From Acidobacteriota bacterium (GTDB taxonomy: Bacteria > Acidobacteriota > JAAYUB01 > JAMOQF01), in contig JALULU010000240.1 in the NCBI GenBank assembly GCA_027040585.1, forward strand, positions 4,152 through 28,221: a DNA stretch of 24,070 nt. The letters are read 5' to 3'. Positions 1-8,521 of this stretch are shown piece after piece (within the stretch, counting starts at the first letter, position 1; each line of letters begins with the position of its first letter). A model generated the notes under the pieces. It was not told the DNA's origin. It saw only the letters and a program-made list of their open reading frames with translations, and made no database searches. The translations under genes and the position numbers were made by a program.

Positions 1-558
1 GGTGCGCAAAAATTTTTTGGGATAGAACCAGACCTTACAACCCTTGGGAAAATAATAGGTGGTGGTTTTCCCCTTGCAGCATATGGTGGTAAAACTGAAA
101 TAATGAATCACATTGCACCTGTTGGAGACGTCTATCAGGCTGGCACATTATCTGGAAATCCTGTGGCTGTTATGGCTGGGTTAAAAACCGTTGAAATTCT
201 TGAAAAACTTGAAAAAGAAGAGAAGATCTATGACAAGTTGGGCAAAAAAATGGAGGAGATTAAAAGGGGCGTTGAGGGTAATCTAAAAAAATTAAATCTA
301 AATTTTAAATTTAACAGTTTTGGTTCAGTTGGGACACTTTTTTTTACAGATAGGGATGTAAAGAATTTTAAGGATGCTTCAACTTCAAATATAAAACTCT
401 TTTCAATTTACTTTCACAAGATGTTAGAAGAGGGAATTTATCTTCCCCCAAGCCAGTTTGAGGCAATGTTTTTAAGCATAATGCACAGAGACGAAGATAT
501 AGAAGTTTTCTTAGAGAAAAATTACGGGGCGCTAAAGGAAGTGAAGAAAATAATCTGA
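1..558 (+). CDS. hemL: Glutamate-1-semialdehyde 2,1-aminomutase, C-terminal part (5' end outside window)
   Basis: This is the last 185 residues of a PLP-dependent class III aminotransferase; the reading frame is open from base 1 to the TGA at 556-558. The segment LGKIIGGGFPLAAYGG contains the lysine (residue 17 of the fragment) that in this family forms the Schiff base with PLP, and the following GDVYQAGTLSGNPVAVMAG stretch is typical of HemL. HemL converts glutamate-1-semialdehyde to 5-aminolevulinate, the C5-pathway precursor of haem, sirohaem and cobalamin, in the cytoplasm. The end, with LPPSQFEAMFLSIMH before the C-terminal helix, also matches HemL. Other class III aminotransferases such as 4-aminobutyrate aminotransferase are less likely because of the GTLSGNP context. 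An internal ATG at 103 is not the real start, since the conserved PLP-lysine lies upstream of it. Confidence 0.9.
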   Translation, partial: GAQKFFGIEPDLTTLGKIIGGGFPLAAYGGKTEIMNHIAPVGDVYQAGTLSGNPVAVMAGLKTVEILEKLEKEEKIYDKLGKKMEEIKRGVEGNLKKLNLNFKFNSFGSVGTLFFTDRDVKNFKDASTSNIKLFSIYFHKMLEEGIYLPPSQFEAMFLSIMHRDEDIEVFLEKNYGALKEVKKII

Positions 559-665
559 AATAGGGGGCTTTTATAAAATCTGATATTACAAAAATATCAA
601 TAAAGAACCTTTAATAAACACGTTAAAAGCAAATTAAAAATTTTACGTCGATAATAAAAATAAAA

Positions 666-689
666 AAATGTTTTTTAATCAAAACATTT
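666..689 (+). terminator. AT-rich hairpin downstream of hemL
   Basis: AAATGTTTT (666-674) and AAAACATTT (681-689) form a perfect 9-bp stem with a 6-nt loop, about 110 bp after the hemL stop. There is no long T-tract after it and the stem is AT-rich, so this is a weak terminator candidate; it could equally be chance in AT-rich DNA. The rest of 559-767 holds only the promoter described separately. Confidence 0.25.
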
Positions 690-704
690 GTAACCTAATT
701 AGAA

Positions 705-733
705 TTGCATAAGTGTTCAATTTCCTGTAAAAT
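705..733 (+). promoter_or_regulatory. Predicted sigma70-type promoter for the AAA-like/PD-(D/E)XK gene
   Basis: TTGCAT (705-710), a 17-bp spacer and TAAAAT (728-733) lie 34 bp before the ATG at 768. The -10 matches 5 of 6 consensus positions and the -35 only 3 of 6. The gene has an SD, AAGGAA, at 755-760. Confidence 0.4.
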
Positions 734-767
734 ATTTCTATAAAAGTAATTTTAAGGAAAGAAAATT

Positions 768-2318
768 ATGAAAAAATTACCAATTGGATTAAACAGTTTA
801 GAAAATATAATAAATGAAGGGTTTTTATATGTAGATAAGACAAAGAAAATCTATAAGTTAATAGATAGTGGAAGATATTTTTTTCTATCCCGTCCAAGGA
901 GATTTGGAAAGACACTTACAGTTGATACACTAAAACATATTTTTGAAGGGAATAAGGAATTATTTAAAGGACTTTACATTTACGATAAATGGAATTGGGA
1001 TGATAAGTTTCCAGTTTTAAGGATAGATTTTAGCGGTGGAAATTTTTTCTCAAAGGAAAAGTTTGAAGAAAGAGCAATTGTAATACTTGAAAAAAATGAG
1101 AGATGGCTTGGGGTAAATTGCACAAAAAAAGATCCATCAAACTGTTTTGAGGAATTGATTTTAAAAACATATGACAAATACAACAAGCCAGTTGTTGTTT
1201 TAATAGATGAATATGACAAGCCAATACTTGACAACATTGAAAAGCCAGAACTTGCAGAGGAGATAAGGGATTTGCTCTCAAATTTTTATGGAGTTTTAAA
1301 AGGACTTGATGAGTATTTGAGATTTGTATTTCTAACAGGAGTTACAAAATTTAGCAAGGTAAATCTATTTAGCAAATTAAACAATCTTGAAGATATAACT
1401 GTGGATGAAAATTATTCAGATTTATGTGGATATACTGAAGGTGAACTTGACAAATATTTTAGTGAATATTTAAAAGGTGCAAATAGAGAAGAGGTAAGAA
1501 AATGGTATAACGGCTATTCATGGCTTGGGGAAAGTGTTTACAATCCCTTTGATATACTTTTGTTTATAAAAAAGGGGCTTAAATTTAGGCCCTACTGGTT
1601 TGAGACAGGAAGTCCCACATTTTTAATAAAGTTGATGAAAGAGAAAAAATATTTTATCCCGGAGCTTGAGGATATTAAGGCAACAGATGAGTTATTTGGT
1701 AGTTTTGATGTTTATACAATGGAAGTTGAGGCATTACTCTGGCAAACAGGGTATTTGACAATAAAGAGCACAAGAAAAAGGCTTGATAACAGTCTGGTAT
1801 ATAAACTTTCCTATCCAAATCTTGAGGTTAAAAAGAGTTTAAATAATGTTTTATTAAAATACCTTTCTTCCTTAAGTTCAGACCCAAGAACAGGATTTCA
1901 GGATAGACTTGAAAAGTATTTGATTGATGGAAATGTTGATGGATTAGTGGAAAGCTTTAGATCGCTCTTTTCCTCAATTTCCTATACAAATTTCACAAAA
2001 AATGAAATAGCAGGTTATGAGGGGTTTTATGCAAGTGTAATTTATTCCTTCCTTTCATCCCTTGGAGTTGATTTAATAGCAGAAGATGTAACAAATAAGG
2101 GGAGAATTGATTTGACAATACTTATACCAGATAAAGCTTACATAATTGAGTTTAAGGTTGACATGAAGGAAGATCCTCTTAAGCAGATAAAAGAGAAAAG
2201 ATATTTTGAAAAGTATGAAAATAAAGTAAAAGAGATTTATCTAATTGGGATTAATTTTAGTAAAGCAGATAGAAATATAAAAGATTTCAAATATGAGGTT
2301 ATAAAGATGAACGATTAG
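768..2318 (+). CDS. AAA-ATPase-like protein with C-terminal PD-(D/E)XK nuclease domain
   Basis: The protein has 516 residues. Its N-terminus (LPIGLNSLENIINEGFLYVD, then SRPRRFGKTLT) matches the AAA-ATPase_like family (PF09820). The Walker A-like motif is RRFGKT with K48-T49, and the Walker B-like strand is VVVLIDEYDKP with D147-E148. The C-terminal region fits the PDDEXK_9 (DUF1703) nuclease fold: D448 in GRIDLTI and E461-x-K463 in AYIIEFKV, a typical D...ExK active site. The family is widespread and often multi-copy in anaerobes. Its biological role is not established; a DNA-processing or mobile-element-linked function is inference. The start is an ATG with AAGGAA upstream. It stands alone, convergent with the Nif3-like gene, and shows no visible damage. 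Confidence 0.85.
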   Translation: MKKLPIGLNSLENIINEGFLYVDKTKKIYKLIDSGRYFFLSRPRRFGKTLTVDTLKHIFEGNKELFKGLYIYDKWNWDDKFPVLRIDFSGGNFFSKEKFEERAIVILEKNERWLGVNCTKKDPSNCFEELILKTYDKYNKPVVVLIDEYDKPILDNIEKPELAEEIRDLLSNFYGVLKGLDEYLRFVFLTGVTKFSKVNLFSKLNNLEDITVDENYSDLCGYTEGELDKYFSEYLKGANREEVRKWYNGYSWLGESVYNPFDILLFIKKGLKFRPYWFETGSPTFLIKLMKEKKYFIPELEDIKATDELFGSFDVYTMEVEALLWQTGYLTIKSTRKRLDNSLVYKLSYPNLEVKKSLNNVLLKYLSSLSSDPRTGFQDRLEKYLIDGNVDGLVESFRSLFSSISYTNFTKNEIAGYEGFYASVIYSFLSSLGVDLIAEDVTNKGRIDLTILIPDKAYIIEFKVDMKEDPLKQIKEKRYFEKYENKVKEIYLIGINFSKADRNIKDFKYEVIKMND

Positions 2319-2329
2319 TTTTAATCGTT
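2310..2329 (+). terminator. Hairpin overlapping the stop codon of the PD-(D/E)XK gene
   Basis: AACGATTA (2310-2317) and TAATCGTT (2322-2329) form a perfect 8-bp stem with a 4-nt loop that spans the TAG at 2316-2318. Only a short T run follows, so termination is plausible but unproven. The remaining convergent gap to 2536 shows no clear gene; a 24-codon minus-strand ORF (2388-2462) is too short to call. Confidence 0.4.
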
Positions 2330-2536
2330 TCCGTTACAATTTATGTTAACAAGAGAGGTTTTAATCAGCAAAATTAAAAACATTCCTTTACAGTACCTTC
2401 TCAAACAAATCCGATATTGGAGCAAGCGTTATCTTCAGTATCTCTAAAGTTAACTCACTCATTCTATTTTCCTGAAATCATAAGAGGTGACCTTCAACCC
2501 TCCTATTGCAGAATTAAAGAATATCATTTTTATCTT

Positions 2537-3298
2537 CTACAATCCCGTTGGGATATCAAAAAATTCTGTTTCAATATCAAAATTTTTCTCAACTTCATCC
2601 TTTATGGAGAAAATCCCCCACTTTTCAGAGTTGTAGTGCCCAAGGTAAAATACATTTAACATGTGAAATTTTAAAAGATGATAGTAACTGTGGGAGGTCT
2701 CCCCTGTAATAAAAAGGTCAACATCCCTTTCAAGGACGTTTCTAACATATGAAATTCCACTACCACTAATAATTGCAACTTTCTTTATTTCTTTTTTCCC
2801 AAATAGGTGGGTATAAAGTGTATCTGATATATTTTCGTTTACATATTTAATCAACTCTTGAATGTTTTTTTCCCTTTCAAACTCCCCATAGACAATAAAT
2901 TTTATCCCTTCCATATTCCCATAAAATTCAATATTTTTAAGCCCAAGTTTTTCAGCAATTTTTACTCCATGGGAATGAACAGGGTGTAAATCAAGGGGAA
3001 GATGCATGCCATATAAATTTATCTCATTTTTAATGAGGTCTCTAATTAAATGGTAAAAATATCCACTTATTGAGTTTATGGGTTTTTTAAATATACCGTG
3101 GTGAACAAACAAAAAATCCACATTCTCTTTAACGGCAAGGTTGAGTAAATCAGGGGAATAGTCAACAGCAAAGCCCATTTTTCTTATTTTTTCTTTTCCC
3201 TCAACCTGAAGTCCATTTGAGCCACCTTCAATACCCAGGTGATTTGAAAAAATATTGTTTAGAAACAAAACAAGCTCATCCCTTAAAGTAACTCCCAT
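2537..3298 (-). CDS. Nif3-like dinuclear metal centre protein
   Basis: The 253-residue protein is the size of single-domain Nif3/YbgI proteins, which bind two metal ions and assemble into a toroid. Visible metal-ligand motifs are HHGIF (H66-H67), HLPLDLHP (H99, D103) and near the C-terminus GHYNSE (H221, E225). SGSGISYV and ITGETSH are also family hallmarks. Databases often label it GTP cyclohydrolase I type 2 homologue, but the physiological reaction is unsettled. It starts at an ATG preceded by GGAGGTG and lies 16 nt after the stop of the TPR gene on the same strand, so the two are probably co-transcribed. Nothing looks broken. Confidence 0.9.
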   Translation of the reverse strand: MGVTLRDELVLFLNNIFSNHLGIEGGSNGLQVEGKEKIRKMGFAVDYSPDLLNLAVKENVDFLFVHHGIFKKPINSISGYFYHLIRDLIKNEINLYGMHLPLDLHPVHSHGVKIAEKLGLKNIEFYGNMEGIKFIVYGEFEREKNIQELIKYVNENISDTLYTHLFGKKEIKKVAIISGSGISYVRNVLERDVDLFITGETSHSYYHLLKFHMLNVFYLGHYNSEKWGIFSIKDEVEKNFDIETEFFDIPTGL

Positions 3299-3314
3299 GA
3301 CACCTCCAAAATTT

Positions 3315-4847
3315 TTATTTGAAATAGTTTAAAACCTCAGGGGAAATGTATGTAATAAGTCTATTATCTAAAACAAAACCCTTCTTTTTAAGTTTCTTAA
3401 ATATCTCCTTTCCCTTTTTTATATAATCCATTTTACTTTTTCCATAAATTGAAAGTCCCATGGAAATGTATGAAGCACCTATAAAAAATTCAGCAATATC
3501 CCTATTTTTTTCTGAAAGATTTAAGTAATTACTTAGAGAACTTATTGAATCCCTGTAGTTCCCCTTAAAATACTGAAGTATTCCATTTTTAAGTATTCCC
3601 TTTACCTTCTCTTCATTTGTACCACCTGTTTTTCTAAATCGGCTTATAAGTGTTAAAAGGTCAAGAATTGTTTTATTACTTGGTGAGATTTTAAGCCCTT
3701 CCTTTAAAACTTTTTCACTTTCATCGTATTTCCCCTCTTTCATCAACTTTTTACCCTCTGCTATTATATTGTAAAGTTTAGAAAGCTCTGCTAATTTCTT
3801 ATTTATCTCCTCCATTTTATTTTCACACTTACTTTTTAACTTATCTGTAGCATACTGACTGTTTGAGACTTTCTTAAAGATCTCCTTTGCCTTATTTAAA
3901 TTCCCACTTTTATAGAAGTTTTCTCCCTCATCATAGAGCTTTAAAATTTCCCTTTTTTTCTCCTCTAAACTCTTCTCTTCTAATTTTCTGTTTAAAATTT
4001 TAATCAAACCATCTATTTCAGATTGAAAATAACCTTCCCTTTTTAAACTAAGCAGTTCCTCTTTATTCATCATCAAATTTTTACCTGAATTAATTTCAGA
4101 TTTTATCCCTTCAAGTTCTTTCCTAATTGCCAGCGCCCTTTTACACCTGTCAATGTAAGCTGGAACATCCCTGTAAAAGCCCTTTCTACGATCTATATCT
4201 TTAAAGATTTTAAGGGCATCTTCATATTTTTTCAAATCGAAAAGTCCCTTTCCCCTTTTGTAGTCACTTTCAAGCTTTCTGTTAAATTCAATTTGTTTTA
4301 GAATTTGATCCTTAAGTTCCTGAGCCCTTTTTGAATTCTTGCCATTAATTTTTATGGCTTCATCTAAAAATTTTATTGCCTCTTGAAATTTTCCAGAGGT
4401 ATAGGCTTCAAGTCCCTTTTGATAAAAAATGATGCTTTTGTCTATACTCTTTTTCTTAGCCTCTTTTAATTTTTTGAAGATCTTTTCCTTTAAATCGTAA
4501 AAATCTGGCTGTATCTTTGTAGCTATTTTAAACTTTTCTGACATCTCAAGTTTACTTTTGGCAACCTCATATTCCCCAAGATGGTAGTAGACCTTTGCAA
4601 GATAGTAATATGGTGTGTAGGGACCCCTTACCTTTGAATAAAAGGTTGTGGATTTTTTGGGTTTTCCCTTTTGGGCCAAGGCATCCTCAAGGCACTCTTT
4701 AGCTTTTTGATATTCACCCTTTTTAATGTAGTCAATCCCATTAAAATAATTTATATACCACTTTACTGTTAAATCGGAGTAAACAAAACTTAAAAACAAT
4801 ACGATAAGTAAACATTGCAAAAGTGCTTTTTTATTTAAGTACTTCAT
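3315..4847 (-). CDS. TPR-repeat protein with N-terminal membrane anchor or signal
   Basis: The 510-residue protein begins with two or three Lys residues and a hydrophobic stretch (about residues 8-24) that could be an uncleaved anchor or signal peptide. The rest is Lys/Glu-rich helical sequence with about seven TPR-like units, for example GIDYIKKGEYQKAKECLEDA, YYYLAKVYYHLGEYEVAKSK, GLEAYTSGKFQEAIKFLDEA, KGLFDLKKYEDALKIFKDI, GENFYKSGNLNKAKEIFKKV and GKKLMKEGKYDESEKVLKEG. Residues 180-300 also have coiled-coil character. It probably acts as a periplasm-facing scaffold; the partner is unknown. No clear SD precedes the ATG, and a TATAAT box lies only 6 nt upstream, so the mRNA may be leaderless. 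The Nif3-like gene follows in the same direction. Confidence 0.8.
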   Translation of the reverse strand: MKYLNKKALLQCLLIVLFLSFVYSDLTVKWYINYFNGIDYIKKGEYQKAKECLEDALAQKGKPKKSTTFYSKVRGPYTPYYYLAKVYYHLGEYEVAKSKLEMSEKFKIATKIQPDFYDLKEKIFKKLKEAKKKSIDKSIIFYQKGLEAYTSGKFQEAIKFLDEAIKINGKNSKRAQELKDQILKQIEFNRKLESDYKRGKGLFDLKKYEDALKIFKDIDRRKGFYRDVPAYIDRCKRALAIRKELEGIKSEINSGKNLMMNKEELLSLKREGYFQSEIDGLIKILNRKLEEKSLEEKKREILKLYDEGENFYKSGNLNKAKEIFKKVSNSQYATDKLKSKCENKMEEINKKLAELSKLYNIIAEGKKLMKEGKYDESEKVLKEGLKISPSNKTILDLLTLISRFRKTGGTNEEKVKGILKNGILQYFKGNYRDSISSLSNYLNLSEKNRDIAEFFIGASYISMGLSIYGKSKMDYIKKGKEIFKKLKKKGFVLDNRLITYISPEVLNYFK

Positions 4848-4853
4848 AGTAAA

Positions 4854-4882
4854 ATTATATAGAATAATATGAATTATTTGAA
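4854..4882 (-). promoter_or_regulatory. Predicted promoter for the TPR gene, possibly giving a leaderless mRNA
   Basis: On the minus strand, TTCAAA (4882-4877), a 17-bp spacer and a perfect TATAAT (4859-4854) are followed by only six bases before the ATG at 4847. Transcription starting at the usual distance from the -10 would begin at or next to the start codon, which agrees with the lack of an SD. Confidence 0.5.
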
Positions 4883-4901
4883 GTTTTTTTGAGAGGTGGT
4901 C

Positions 4902-5855
4902 ATGAAAAAAATAATTTTATTAATAATTTTTAGTGGCTTACTTTATTCATTTTATTTCACCGCCTCGCAAAATTATTACTTAAAAACTTTAGAATGTTCA
5001 AATAGAGGTTCACTATATACAAATGTCCTTTCTAAAGAGATCATTGACACTTATATAGATTTCTATTTTTGTTTTAGTTCTTTAAACTCATCCCTTTCAA
5101 TTTTAAACCTTGAAAATTATAATTCATTGCTCAACTTAAATATGTTTAACTATTCAGGAACAATTAAGGGGTCAAATTCCATAAATAGTTTTTTAAGGGA
5201 AGGTAATGCTGTAGTTGACCCCAAAAATTTCTTTAATGGAAGTGCTCAGAATGGAGATTATGTGAAACTTTCATCCGATAGGAAAGTTGTTGCCTATGAA
5301 TCCTTCGGAAAAGAGGGTGAAACCCTTGCGGTACTTCCCGGATTTACATCCACAAATAAATCAAAAGAATTTTACATACCCCATGTGGCATGTAATAGAT
5401 TTGGGGATATAAATTACTATACAAAAATAATACTCATAAATCCAACGGATAGTGAGATGAGTCTTGGACTTTACCTATACAACGACAGTGGAAATATTTT
5501 AAAATCCTTACCCCTATATAAAATACAACCCCACTATAAAAAAATATTGGACGTCGCCGATGATTTTGGAATTGGAAACTCAACAACCACTGGTTATATC
5601 AAAATAGAATCTAATGATGAAGATGTTCCTCTATTGGGATCTGTTGTTTTTGGAGACAAAGATAGTGGAAAATTTATTTCATCACTTCCAATTACAAACC
5701 CCACAAATGATTCATATCTTATGGGGCACATCGCTAAAGGTGAAATTGGTGGAATTGACTACTTCACGGGAATTGCAATTTTAAATTCTTCTTCTAATTC
5801 AAGAACCGTTAAAATCACCTGTTATGATAAAAGCAGTACCTTCAGTTGGATTTAA
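4902..5855 (+). CDS. Exported beta-rich protein of unknown function, possibly C-terminally shortened
   Basis: The ATG at 4902 follows the SD GAGAGGTGG; a GTG six bases upstream lies inside that SD and is a poorer start. The 317-residue product begins with MKKIILLIIFSGLLYSFYF, a signal peptide. The mature part is rich in Asn, Ser, Thr and Tyr. It carries two similar beta-rich units: HVACNRFGDINYYTKIILIN (then LGLYLYNDSGN) and HIAKGEIGGIDYFTGIAILN (then VKITCYDKSST). The second unit stops almost at once after the strand where the first continues for about 30 more residues, so the gene may have lost its 3' end. I do not recognise a named family with certainty. It is followed after 30 nt by the outer-membrane protein gene, so both may serve the cell envelope. 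Confidence 0.75.
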   Translation: MKKIILLIIFSGLLYSFYFTASQNYYLKTLECSNRGSLYTNVLSKEIIDTYIDFYFCFSSLNSSLSILNLENYNSLLNLNMFNYSGTIKGSNSINSFLREGNAVVDPKNFFNGSAQNGDYVKLSSDRKVVAYESFGKEGETLAVLPGFTSTNKSKEFYIPHVACNRFGDINYYTKIILINPTDSEMSLGLYLYNDSGNILKSLPLYKIQPHYKKILDVADDFGIGNSTTTGYIKIESNDEDVPLLGSVVFGDKDSGKFISSLPITNPTNDSYLMGHIAKGEIGGIDYFTGIAILNSSSNSRTVKITCYDKSSTFSWI

Positions 5856-5885
5856 TAGATATTGAAAGTATAAAGAGGAGGCAAT

Positions 5886-7298
5886 ATGAAAAAATTTCTC
5901 GCAGTTTTTCTTTTTGTGATATTTCTCTTTACAACCTTTAATTTCTCTCAGGAGGACAATTCAACATTACAAAGTCCAGTATATATGATACCAAATACCA
6001 TTTCCAACTTTAGATTTAACTTTATAAACCCCGGTGGCAGGGCAACAGGTATGGGTGGTGCCTTTATTGCAGTAGCAAATGATGCAACAGCTTCTGAAAC
6101 AAATCCAGCAGGACTAATATTTATTCCAAAACCAATGTTTTTTACAGAATTTAGAAGGATAAAATACACATTTGACAGAATTTATGATGGATACTATGAC
6201 GAAGTAAAAGGTCCACAAGTTATAAATAGACACTTCACGAGGTGGGTAAGCAGCCCAACATTTTTAAGTTTTGTCTATCCCAAAAATTCCTGGGCTATAG
6301 CATTTTACAGACAGGAACTTGCAAACTTCAGGATATTTATGAATAATAAAGATTTTAGACTTAACAAGGTTGGATATCTTGAGTTTTCCCTTTTAAACAG
6401 GCAAAAAATTTTCCTTGATTTTCATCTCACAAACTATGGAGTTTCCTTTGCAAAAAAATTGCATGAGACCTTTGCAGTTGGCTTTTCAGTAAGGGCAGCA
6501 CACCTTGACTTTAAAGCATTTGAAACTGCTAATTTAGACCCAAACAGACCCAAACCAAGTGATTTTCATATTTCAACTGAGGGACGTTTAGAGGTTACAA
6601 GCCCTGATTATATAGCAATCTACACTGATATAAATGACGATGACTGGAAGCTTTCATATGTTGCAGGATTTCAGTGGAGGCCATCTGATAAAATAAGTTT
6701 TGGTATGGTCTATAGATATGGTGCAAAGCACCACTTAAGTGCAACATTTTATGAAAATCTTTTACTTCAAACAGAAACAGGAAAAGGATTTGAAAAACCT
6801 ATAAGAATAGATTTAGACAACTTTGAAATAAATGTCCCCGACAGACTTGGTTTTGGTATATCCTGTTTTCCAACTGATAGGTGGACGGTGAGTTTTGATA
6901 TTGTGAGAATATTTTACTCTGACTTAAATCACCAGTTTCAGGGAATTATGGCTGAAGGCGCAAGAAAGTACTACGCCTTTGAGGATGGAAATGAGTATAG
7001 ATTTGGTTTTGAATATACAATACCAATAGGTTTATATGATTCAATTTCTCTAAGAGCTGGATATTATGCATCACCAGATCCCTCAATCCACTATTTAAAC
7101 AATGCAACATCCTCTGGACCTGAAGAATGTATTGATGCATACTATTTGGGAAAATATGTTTCACCACCACTTGGATATGACCATCACGGAACCTTTGGTG
7201 TTGGTGTTGTGATATTTAAAAATTTACAGATTGACCTTGCAGGGGATCTTGGAACAAGAAAGGATTTATTTGTAATTTCCTGTATGTATAATTTCTAA
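5886..7298 (+). CDS. Outer-membrane beta-barrel protein of the OmpP1/FadL (PorV-like) type
   Basis: The 470-residue protein starts with a signal peptide (MKKFLAVFLFVIFLFTTFNF) and is preceded by the SD GAGGAGG. Residues 50-77 (PGGRATGMGGAFIAVANDAT then NPAGL) are the conserved N-terminal hatch signature of the FadL/OmpP1/UPF0164 superfamily. Alternating aromatic and polar strands fill the rest, including FAVGFSVRAAHL, LSYVAGFQWRPSDKISFGMV, LGFGISCFPTDRWTVSFDIV and YRFGFEYTIP. It ends in YNF, a terminal aromatic that suits recognition by the BAM machinery. It is predicted to be an outer-membrane channel for hydrophobic compounds or a PorV-type scaffold; the substrate is unknown. It is evidence for a diderm host. 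Confidence 0.85.
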   Translation: MKKFLAVFLFVIFLFTTFNFSQEDNSTLQSPVYMIPNTISNFRFNFINPGGRATGMGGAFIAVANDATASETNPAGLIFIPKPMFFTEFRRIKYTFDRIYDGYYDEVKGPQVINRHFTRWVSSPTFLSFVYPKNSWAIAFYRQELANFRIFMNNKDFRLNKVGYLEFSLLNRQKIFLDFHLTNYGVSFAKKLHETFAVGFSVRAAHLDFKAFETANLDPNRPKPSDFHISTEGRLEVTSPDYIAIYTDINDDDWKLSYVAGFQWRPSDKISFGMVYRYGAKHHLSATFYENLLLQTETGKGFEKPIRIDLDNFEINVPDRLGFGISCFPTDRWTVSFDIVRIFYSDLNHQFQGIMAEGARKYYAFEDGNEYRFGFEYTIPIGLYDSISLRAGYYASPDPSIHYLNNATSSGPEECIDAYYLGKYVSPPLGYDHHGTFGVGVVIFKNLQIDLAGDLGTRKDLFVISCMYNF

Positions 7299-7307
7299 AA
7301 ATAGAAA

Positions 7308-7335
7308 AAGTGTCAGGTAATTGTGCCTGACACTT
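7308..7335. terminator. Perfect 10-bp palindrome between convergent genes (bidirectional terminator and GTGTCAGG-type repeat)
   Basis: AAGTGTCAGG (7308-7317) and CCTGACACTT (7326-7335) form a perfect stem with an 8-nt loop. It sits between the outer-membrane protein and mtaB and overlaps two bases of the mtaB stop codon. Flanking A and T runs on both sides allow termination in both directions. The arm sequence recurs at 8243-8254 and in altered form at 9062-9073, so it also belongs to a dispersed palindromic repeat. Confidence 0.6.
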
Positions 7336-8521
7336 AAATTTTAACAATAGTAACATCACCCTTATTTAAATTTTTATCATTTTTTGTGATGGAAATGTAA
7401 TTCTCAGTTAAAATTTTTACAATATCCCCTTCCCTTTCAAGAACTACTCCCCAGAAACTTTTACCTCTACACATCTTTTTAAATCTTTTCCTCTTTAAAC
7501 AATCCAATCTGTGTAAGATTTTGCTCCTTATTTTTATTTCCTTTGGGTCAACTCTATTTTTCAAATCATATACTTTCGTACCTTCCCTTGGTGAATATGA
7601 GAAAATGTGAAAATATGAGAATGGAAGTTTCTTTAAAAAATAAAAGGTATCTAAAAAATCTCCTCTACTTTCTCCCGGAAAACCGCATATAACATCGGTT
7701 CCAATTGATATGTATTTTGAAAATTTATTTATCTCCTCAACTATTTTTAGAAAATCACTTCTTTTATAAGGTCTATTCATAAGCTTTAAAATTTTATCAG
7801 AACCACTTTGAAGTGGGATGTGAAAGTGTGGTTGGAGTAATCCCTTCTCAATAAATTCCAATATTCTATAGTCAAATTCCATTGGTTCAAGGGAACTGAG
7901 TCTAATTTTTATATCGATTTTTTTCATGTAAATTTCTGAGAGTAAATCATAAAGAGTTATTCCAATATCCTTTCCGTAGCTTCCAAGATTTATCCCCGTT
8001 AAAACTATCTCCCTGTGATTTTTTGAAAGGATTTCTATTTTTTCTAAAATGCTTTTTATATCAGCACTTTTAACCTTTCCCCTTACATGTGGAATTATGC
8101 AGTAACTACATCTAAAGTTACATCCATCTTCAATTTTTAAAAAGGGTCTTACATTAAAAAAACTTGAATCACAGGGAAAAATATTTTCATCTTTATTTAT
8201 AAGATACTTTAAAATTTCACCTTTATTGTCATTTTTAAAAACGTGCCTGACACCCTTTTCTAAAAAAATTTTCTCGTCCCTTTCAACATAACATCCTGTG
8301 GCAAGAATCTTAGCATCTGGATTTATTTTTTTTACATGTGAAATAAACTTTCTCACATCTTTATCAGCCCTGTGGGTAACTGTACAGGTATTTAAAATCA
8401 CAAAATCAACATCTAAAAGATTATCAGTATACGTAAAACCATTTAGAACAAGCACCCTTGATATTTCACCGCTTTCTGCCTGATTTGCTCTACAGCCAAA
8501 GGTTTTTATAAAAAACTTCAT
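7334..8521 (-). CDS. mtaB: tRNA t6A37 methylthiotransferase MtaB (radical SAM)
   Basis: The 395-residue protein has the MiaB/MtaB methylthiotransferase layout. The N-terminal UPF0004 domain has cluster-ligand cysteines C10 (FGCRANQAES), C46 (NTCTVTHRAD) and C77 (TGCYVE). The radical SAM motif CNFRCSYC (C134, C138, C141) and the sequence IPHVRGKVKS follow. The NTCTVTHRADKDVRK and LTGINLGSYG sequences favour MtaB over MiaB or RimO. It adds a methylthio group to N6-threonylcarbamoyladenosine at tRNA position 37. The C-terminal TRAM-like part is present but short. The ATG overlaps the purE stop by 4 bp, so translation is probably coupled. Codons 90-94 contain a GGTGTCAGGCAC sequence like the local intergenic palindromes. 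Confidence 0.9.
   Translation of the reverse strand: MKFFIKTFGCRANQAESGEISRVLVLNGFTYTDNLLDVDFVILNTCTVTHRADKDVRKFISHVKKINPDAKILATGCYVERDEKIFLEKGVRHVFKNDNKGEILKYLINKDENIFPCDSSFFNVRPFLKIEDGCNFRCSYCIIPHVRGKVKSADIKSILEKIEILSKNHREIVLTGINLGSYGKDIGITLYDLLSEIYMKKIDIKIRLSSLEPMEFDYRILEFIEKGLLQPHFHIPLQSGSDKILKLMNRPYKRSDFLKIVEEINKFSKYISIGTDVICGFPGESRGDFLDTFYFLKKLPFSYFHIFSYSPREGTKVYDLKNRVDPKEIKIRSKILHRLDCLKRKRFKKMCRGKSFWGVVLEREGDIVKILTENYISITKNDKNLNKGDVTIVKI

Noticed and set aside
103..558. Start of hemL at the ATG at 103
   Set aside because: The frame is open to base 1 and the PLP-lysine motif is upstream, so the gene is truncated by the window.
2388..2462. A 24-codon minus-strand ORF with the sequence MSELTLEILKITLAPISDLF
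   Set aside because: It looks coding-like, but it is very short, its ATG has only a weak purine stretch upstream, and no family is recognised.
2417..2659. An 80-codon plus-strand frame between the convergent genes
   Set aside because: It overlaps the end of the Nif3-like gene in antisense, has low-complexity composition and no SD.
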